Below are positions 53,261-64,000 of a stretch of 64,000 nucleotides of DNA, piece after piece. The first letter of the stretch is position 1. Every line of letters starts with the position of its first letter. The notes beneath the pieces are model-generated. The model worked only from the letters and a program-made list of their open reading frames with translations, made no database searches and was not told the DNA's origin. Made by a program: the position numbers and the translations under genes. The DNA is from Cedecea neteri (GTDB taxonomy: Bacteria > Pseudomonadota > Gammaproteobacteria > Enterobacterales > Enterobacteriaceae): NCBI RefSeq assembly GCF_000758325.1, contig NZ_CP009459.1, positions 1-64,000 on the forward strand, given 5' to 3'.

Positions 53261-53380
53261 ATGCCTGGCAGTTCCCTACTCTCGCATGGGGAGACCCCAC
53301 ACTACCATCGGCGCTACGGCGTTTCACTTCTGAGTTCGGCATGGGGTCAGGTGGGACCACCGCGCTACGGCCGCCAGGCA
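53261..53380 (-). rRNA. rrf: 5S ribosomal RNA
   Basis: 120 nt from TGCCTGGCGGCCGTAGCGCG to GGGAACTGCCAGGCAT on the minus strand, matching enterobacterial 5S end to end, including the complementary 5' and 3' termini. Confidence 0.97.
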
Positions 53381-53470
53381 AATTCTGTTATTGACCGTTA
53401 TGCTTGCACACAACCATCAATCTAATCCTGAACTAAGCTGAAAATCTCTCTAAAACACCTTCGGTGTTGT

Positions 53471-56376
<2,906 letters not shown>

Positions 56377-56501
56377 TCACAACCCGAAGATGTTTCGCTT
56401 CAGATTATGAAAATTTGAGAGACTCGAACATGTCTTAACCTCATTCTTTATTACGGAAGAATGAGACGACATGTCGTTTCAATTTTCAGCTTGTTCCGGA
56501 T

Positions 56502-56513
56502 TGTTAAAGAGCA
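56502..56513 (-). promoter_or_regulatory. boxA antitermination element in the 16S-23S spacer
   Basis: The minus strand reads TGCTCTTTAACA, the rrn boxA consensus, between tRNA-Ala and 23S. It keeps polymerase in the antiterminated state. Confidence 0.85.
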
Positions 56514-56573
56514 AATACTTCGCAGTACACCGTCACCGGTACACTCTGAAGTAAGTTTTGGTGCATGAAATGA

Positions 56574-56649
56574 TGGTGGAGCTAAGCGGGATCGAACCGC
56601 TGACCTCCTGCGTGCAAGGCAGGCGCTCTCCCAGCTGAGCTATAGCCCC
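56574..56649 (-). tRNA. alaT-like: tRNA-Ala (anticodon TGC)
   Basis: 76 nt on the minus strand from GGGGCTATAGCTCAGC to TAGCTCCACCA with encoded CCA; anticodon loop CTTGCAC gives TGC. Lies in the 16S-23S spacer. Confidence 0.96.
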
Positions 56650-56762
56650 ATCGATTTCGTAAAACCTTTGAATTACCGTGAATTCATCGCTAGTCAAGGC
56701 GCAGCGCCACGAAGCATACTTCAGTCTGTGAGTGGTGCTGTAACGCAGGATAGCGGAGAATT

Positions 56763-56839
<77 letters not shown>

Positions 56840-56907
56840 ATAAGGTTTTACTGCTCGTTTTCTATCAGACAATCTGTGTGAGCACTACGCGGGTTGTATC
56901 TATTAGG

Positions 56908-58447
<1,540 letters not shown>

Positions 58448-58581
58448 AAAAGTGTTTGATGCTCAAAGAATTAAAACTGTTTATAAAATCAGTAGTCACT
58501 CTTCAAGACTTGATATTTGTTTGCATCCGAAGACGCTGAGATATCAATCCTGCGAGTGCCCACACAGATTGTCTGATAAAT

Positions 58582-58593
58582 TGTTAAAGAGCA
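58582..58593 (-). promoter_or_regulatory. boxA in the 16S leader
   Basis: The minus strand reads TGCTCTTTAACA, identical to the rrn boxA consensus, 135 nt before 16S. Confidence 0.85.
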
Positions 58594-58632
58594 GTGAGTT
58601 AGGCGCTTTCGCTTGCTAACTCGAGGTGGCGT

Positions 58633-58660
58633 ATATTACGCTTTCCTCTTTCAGAGTCAA
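58633..58660 (-). promoter_or_regulatory. rRNA operon promoter P2
   Basis: Minus strand TTGACT, 16-bp spacer, TAATAT; the expected position about 190 bp before 16S. Confidence 0.8.
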
Positions 58661-58742
58661 GCGTTTATTTTCGCTTTCGCCTGACTGACTACCGGGTTGT
58701 GAAGCCGCTTTCGAAGCCGCTTCGCCGTGTCAGTGGAGGCGC

Positions 58743-58770
58743 ATTATAGGGAGTTCTCAGAGTCTGACAA
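58743..58770 (-). promoter_or_regulatory. rRNA operon promoter P1
   Basis: Minus strand TTGTCA, 16-bp spacer, TATAAT followed by a GC-rich discriminator (GCGCC). An A/T-rich UP-like stretch lies upstream (58780-58800). Confidence 0.85.
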
Positions 58771-58853
58771 CCCCTAATTTGAAAAAACTTTCTGACCGCT
58801 CACTTTCCAGGCTAAAAGTATAAAACCCGGTCAATAGCGACTATTTTTCAAAC

Positions 58854-58878
58854 AAAAACGAGCCCGGATGGGCTCGTT
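58854..58878. terminator. clpB terminator
   Basis: CGAGCCC/GGGCTCG with a four-base loop has T on both outer sides in the respective strand; it ends clpB just upstream of the rRNA promoter region. Confidence 0.85.
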
Positions 58879-58894
58879 TTTTACGTTGCGTGAC

Positions 58895-61468
<2,574 letters not shown>

Positions 61469-61508
61469 AACTCCTCCCATAAACAGGTCAAATTTGCTAC
61501 TGGAGATT

Positions 61509-61537
61509 AAATGAGGTCATCCCTCAATTATTCAAGG
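61509..61537 (-). promoter_or_regulatory. Sigma-32 heat-shock promoter of clpB
   Basis: Minus strand CCTTGAAT, 13-bp spacer, CCTCATTT fits the sigma-32 pattern CTTGAAA-N13-15-CCCCATnT, about 40 bp before the clpB ATG. Confidence 0.85.
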
Positions 61538-61598
61538 TTAATGACCTGAAATATATGAAGCGCGAGCTATCCGCACTGGATCGTCTTGATTCGATAGG

Positions 61599-62330
61599 TT
61601 ATATCAGCCAGATGAAACTTGCCATACGACCCGTTGTTCTGTCACGGCGATATGAGAAGAAATCGCCACTTTCGCTCCAGGTACAGCGGTCGCCGCCGTA
61701 CACCTGCGTAACACCCGCGTTCTCCAGCCGCTGCCTTGCAAGCTGGTAGATATCAGCATAGTACTTTTCACCTGCTGCACGGAAAGCACTTGCTGCTTGT
61801 TGGTCTTTTGCCACAAAGGCTTCACGGACCTCCGGCCCCACTTCGAACGCCAAAGGGCCAATTGCTGGCCCGAGCCAGGCACGAATATTCTGCGGGCGAT
61901 CCTGGAAACAGGCTACCGTCTCTTCGAGCACGCCTTCACATAAACCGCGCCAGCCAGCATGCGCTGCCGCGACCTCAGTTCCCGCCTCATTACAAAACAG
62001 TACCGGCAGGCAATCCGCCGTCATCACCGCGCAAACCGTCCCCGGCGTATTGCTATAAGAAGCATCCGCTCGCTTTGAGGCATATGGTTCGCCCGTTAGC
62101 TTCAACACAGTTTTCCCGTGGACCTGCTCAAGCCAGACTGGCTTCGAAGGAAAGCCCGCGGCTGCGTAAAATAGCCGGCGGTTCTCTTCAACATGTGCCA
62201 GATCGTCGCCGCAATGGGCACCCAGATTCATCGAGTCATACGGCGCGAGACTAACGCCTCCCACGCGGGTTGAGCTACAGGCCGCAACACCTTTTGGAAG
62301 CGGCCAGTGCGGGACGATGGTTTTGGTCAT
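61599..62330 (-). CDS. pgeF: Polyphenol oxidase family / murein editing protein PgeF (YfiH)
   Basis: The 243-residue protein has the YfiH-type metal-binding residues in NLGAHCGDDLAHVEENRRLF, CAVMTADCLPVLFCNEAG and AAAHAGWRGLCEGVLEETV. E. coli PgeF corrects serine misincorporation into peptidoglycan precursors. The start overlaps the rluD stop (ATGA). Confidence 0.95.
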   Translation of the reverse strand: MTKTIVPHWPLPKGVAACSSTRVGGVSLAPYDSMNLGAHCGDDLAHVEENRRLFYAAAGFPSKPVWLEQVHGKTVLKLTGEPYASKRADASYSNTPGTVCAVMTADCLPVLFCNEAGTEVAAAHAGWRGLCEGVLEETVACFQDRPQNIRAWLGPAIGPLAFEVGPEVREAFVAKDQQAASAFRAAGEKYYADIYQLARQRLENAGVTQVYGGDRCTWSESGDFFSYRRDRTTGRMASFIWLI

Positions 62331-63307
62331 AGCCAGTCCAGTTGGTCTTTATGGGTTTCGGTATCAGCGCGTAGAGCTTCGATCAGTTCAACCATATCCT
62401 GTGGGATTGGCGCGCTCCATTCCATCAGAATACCGCTGATAGGATGGTACAGGCGCAGCATGGTCGCGTGTAGCGCCTGACGGTCAAACTTGCGCAGTAC
62501 GCTGACGAACTCTTCCGATGCACCTTTCGGCGGACGAGGACGGCCACCGTAGAGCTGATCGCCCACCAGCGGATGACTGATATGCGCCATGTGAACGCGG
62601 ATCTGGTGAGTACGACCGGTTTCCAGACGCAGACGCAAACGCGTGTGCACGCGGAAGTGTTCCATAATGCGGTAGTGCGTCACCGCTGGTTTACCCATTG
62701 GATGCACGGACATGTGGGTACGTTTAGTTGGATGGCGGCTGATTGGTTCTTCTACCGTACCGCCACCAGTCATGTGGCCAATAGCTACTGCTTCGTACTC
62801 ACGGGTGATTTCACGCAGCTGAAGGGCTTCAACCAGGCGAGTTTGCGCCGGGACAGTTTTTGCCACAACCATCAGGCCGGTGGTGTCTTTATCCAGACGG
62901 TGAACAATGCCCGCACGCGGCACATCCGCAATTGGCGGGTAATAGTGCAGCAATGCATTGAGCACAGTACCGTCCGGGTTGCCTGCACCGGGGTGAACAA
63001 CGAGGTCGCGTGGCTTGTTGATCACCAGGATATCTTCATCTTCGTAGACGATATTCAGCGGGATATCCTGAGCCTCCCAGCGCACCTCTTCTTCAATTTC
63101 AGCATTGATGGTTACGCTCTCGCCACCCAACACTTTCTCTTTCGGCTTGTCCCAGACAACGCCGTTGACCGTAACTCGCTGGTCAAGAATCCATTCTTTT
63201 ATGCGCGAACGCGAATAATCCGGGAACAATTCGGCCAATGCCTGATCTAAGCGTTGACCCAGTTGTGAATCGGACACCGTTTCGGTGAGTTGTACTAGTT
63301 GTGCCAT
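62327..63307 (-). CDS. rluD: 23S rRNA pseudouridine synthase RluD
   Basis: The 326-residue protein has an N-terminal S4 domain (GQRLDQALAELFPDYSRSRI) and the catalytic Asp in AGIVHRLDKDTTGLMVVAKT. It makes pseudouridines 1911, 1915 and 1917 in helix 69. Divergent from bamD with a 133-bp gap. Confidence 0.97.
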   Translation of the reverse strand: MAQLVQLTETVSDSQLGQRLDQALAELFPDYSRSRIKEWILDQRVTVNGVVWDKPKEKVLGGESVTINAEIEEEVRWEAQDIPLNIVYEDEDILVINKPRDLVVHPGAGNPDGTVLNALLHYYPPIADVPRAGIVHRLDKDTTGLMVVAKTVPAQTRLVEALQLREITREYEAVAIGHMTGGGTVEEPISRHPTKRTHMSVHPMGKPAVTHYRIMEHFRVHTRLRLRLETGRTHQIRVHMAHISHPLVGDQLYGGRPRPPKGASEEFVSVLRKFDRQALHATMLRLYHPISGILMEWSAPIPQDMVELIEALRADTETHKDQLDWL

Positions 63308-63440
63308 AGACAGCTTCTTTCGTTAACGTTGGGTTTTACGGCAATGCCGTTTAATATAATGTGCTATTGTAGCTGGTCTTTATCGGGAGCCGGAACACGA
63401 ACTCTCCCGGAAATAACATTACTTAGGAAAGTCAAACGTC

Positions 63441-64000
63441 ATGACGCGCATGAAATATCTGGTGGCAGCTGCCACGTTGAGCCTGGCTTTGGCTGGTTGC
63501 TCCAGTTCCAAGGATGAGGTTCCTGATAATCCGCCTTCTGAGATCTACGCGACTGCCCAGCAAAAGCTGCAGGACGGTAACTTTAAAGCTGCGATAACGC
63601 AACTGGAAGCGCTGGATAACCGCTATCCATTCGGCCCGTACTCTCAGCAAGTGCAGCTCGACCTGATCTACGCCTACTACAAAAATGCGGACTTACCGCT
63701 GGCTCAGGCGGCGATCGATCGCTTTATGCGCCTCAATCCAACTCATCCAAACATCGACTACGTACTTTACATGCGTGGCCTGACGGACATGGCGTTGGAT
63801 GACAGTGCGCTGCAGGGCTTCTTCGGCGTTGACCGTTCCGACCGTGATCCACAGCACGCTCGCGATGCCTTTAACGACTTCTCGAAGCTGGTGCGCGGCT
63901 ACCCGAACAGCCAGTACGTTACCGATGCGACTAAACGTCTCGTGTTCCTTAAAGATCGCCTGGCGAAGTATGAGCTTTCCGTGGCGCAATATTACACGAA
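63441..64000 (+). CDS. bamD: Outer-membrane assembly lipoprotein BamD, 3' end outside the window
   Basis: The protein starts at the ATG at 63441 ([20 protein letters not shown]), with lipobox LAGC and Cys20 as lipidation site. TPR repeats follow ([40 protein letters not shown]). About 186 of the usual 245 residues are present. It is the essential partner of BamA in outer-membrane protein insertion. Confidence 0.96.
   Translation, partial: MTRMKYLVAAATLSLALAGCSSSKDEVPDNPPSEIYATAQQKLQDGNFKAAITQLEALDNRYPFGPYSQQVQLDLIYAYYKNADLPLAQAAIDRFMRLNPTHPNIDYVLYMRGLTDMALDDSALQGFFGVDRSDRDPQHARDAFNDFSKLVRGYPNSQYVTDATKRLVFLKDRLAKYELSVAQYYT

Noticed and set aside
53070-53381. 103-residue frame across the 5S region
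   Set aside because: Lies over the 5S rRNA gene and its fragment; non-coding RNA sequence.

Overview
The window is a stretch of an enterobacterial (Enterobacteriaceae) chromosome. Gene order follows the E. coli/Salmonella glnB-to-bamD segment almost gene for gene: glnB, glrR, qseG, glrK, glmY, purL, mltF, tadA, pgpC, yfhH, (inserted element), yfhL, acpS, pdxJ, recO, era, rnc, lepB, lepA, rseC, rseB, rseA, rpoE, nadB, trmN6, srmB, yfiE, eamB, grcA, ung, yfiF, trxC, tapT, patZ, pssA, kgtP, an rRNA operon, clpB, pgeF, rluD, bamD. Protein sequences are close to but not identical with E. coli. I cannot name the genus. Differences from E. coli K-12 are an rRNA spacer carrying tRNA-Ile and tRNA-Ala, no yfiM between pssA and kgtP, and no room for shoB/ohsC between yfhL and acpS.

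Positions 1-11,130 carry recognisable genes (glrR, qseG, glrK, purL, mltF, pgpC) that are repeatedly frameshifted, while almost every gene after 11.3 kb is intact. Because purL and several unrelated genes are hit by small indels, base-level sequencing or assembly error is more likely than gene decay. This region also holds the GlmY small RNA with a sigma-54 promoter, an IHF site and two perfect GlrR sites, so the GlrK/GlrR sensor pair and its sRNA target sit side by side.

Positions 12,177-27,750 are the accessory part: a compact phage-tail-like particle locus (R-type tailocin) inserted between yfhH and yfhL. In order of transcription (minus strand) it has a self-cleaving CI/LexA-type repressor with five 13-bp operators, a lambda-type promoter and nut site, a close lambda N homologue, holin, SAR endolysin, Rz with nested Rz1, a Proteus-type lipase, tail terminator, contractile sheath, tube, two tail chaperone frames with a candidate -1 frameshift site, tape measure, baseplate and spike proteins, a tail fibre, and a Gin/Hin-type invertase. 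No capsid, portal, terminase, integrase or replication gene is seen. Two inverted crossover sites bracket about 1.56 kb and would swap the fibre tip between two unrelated domains. Intrinsic terminators lie inside the operon, so expression of lipase and tail genes probably requires N antitermination. The model is: DNA damage inactivates the repressor, N-modified polymerase reads through the terminators, and lysis releases both tail particles and a leaderless lipase.

Positions 27.9-52.9 kb are conserved housekeeping operons: acpS-pdxJ-recO-era-rnc, lepA-lepB, rpoE-rseA-rseB-rseC with the rseD leader, and single genes with recognisable NadR, FNR and terminator signals. Positions 53.0-58.8 kb hold a complete rRNA operon on the minus strand (16S, tRNA-Ile, tRNA-Ala, 23S, 5S) with a 5S fragment beyond its terminator. 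The window ends with heat-shock clpB, pgeF, rluD and the start of bamD.
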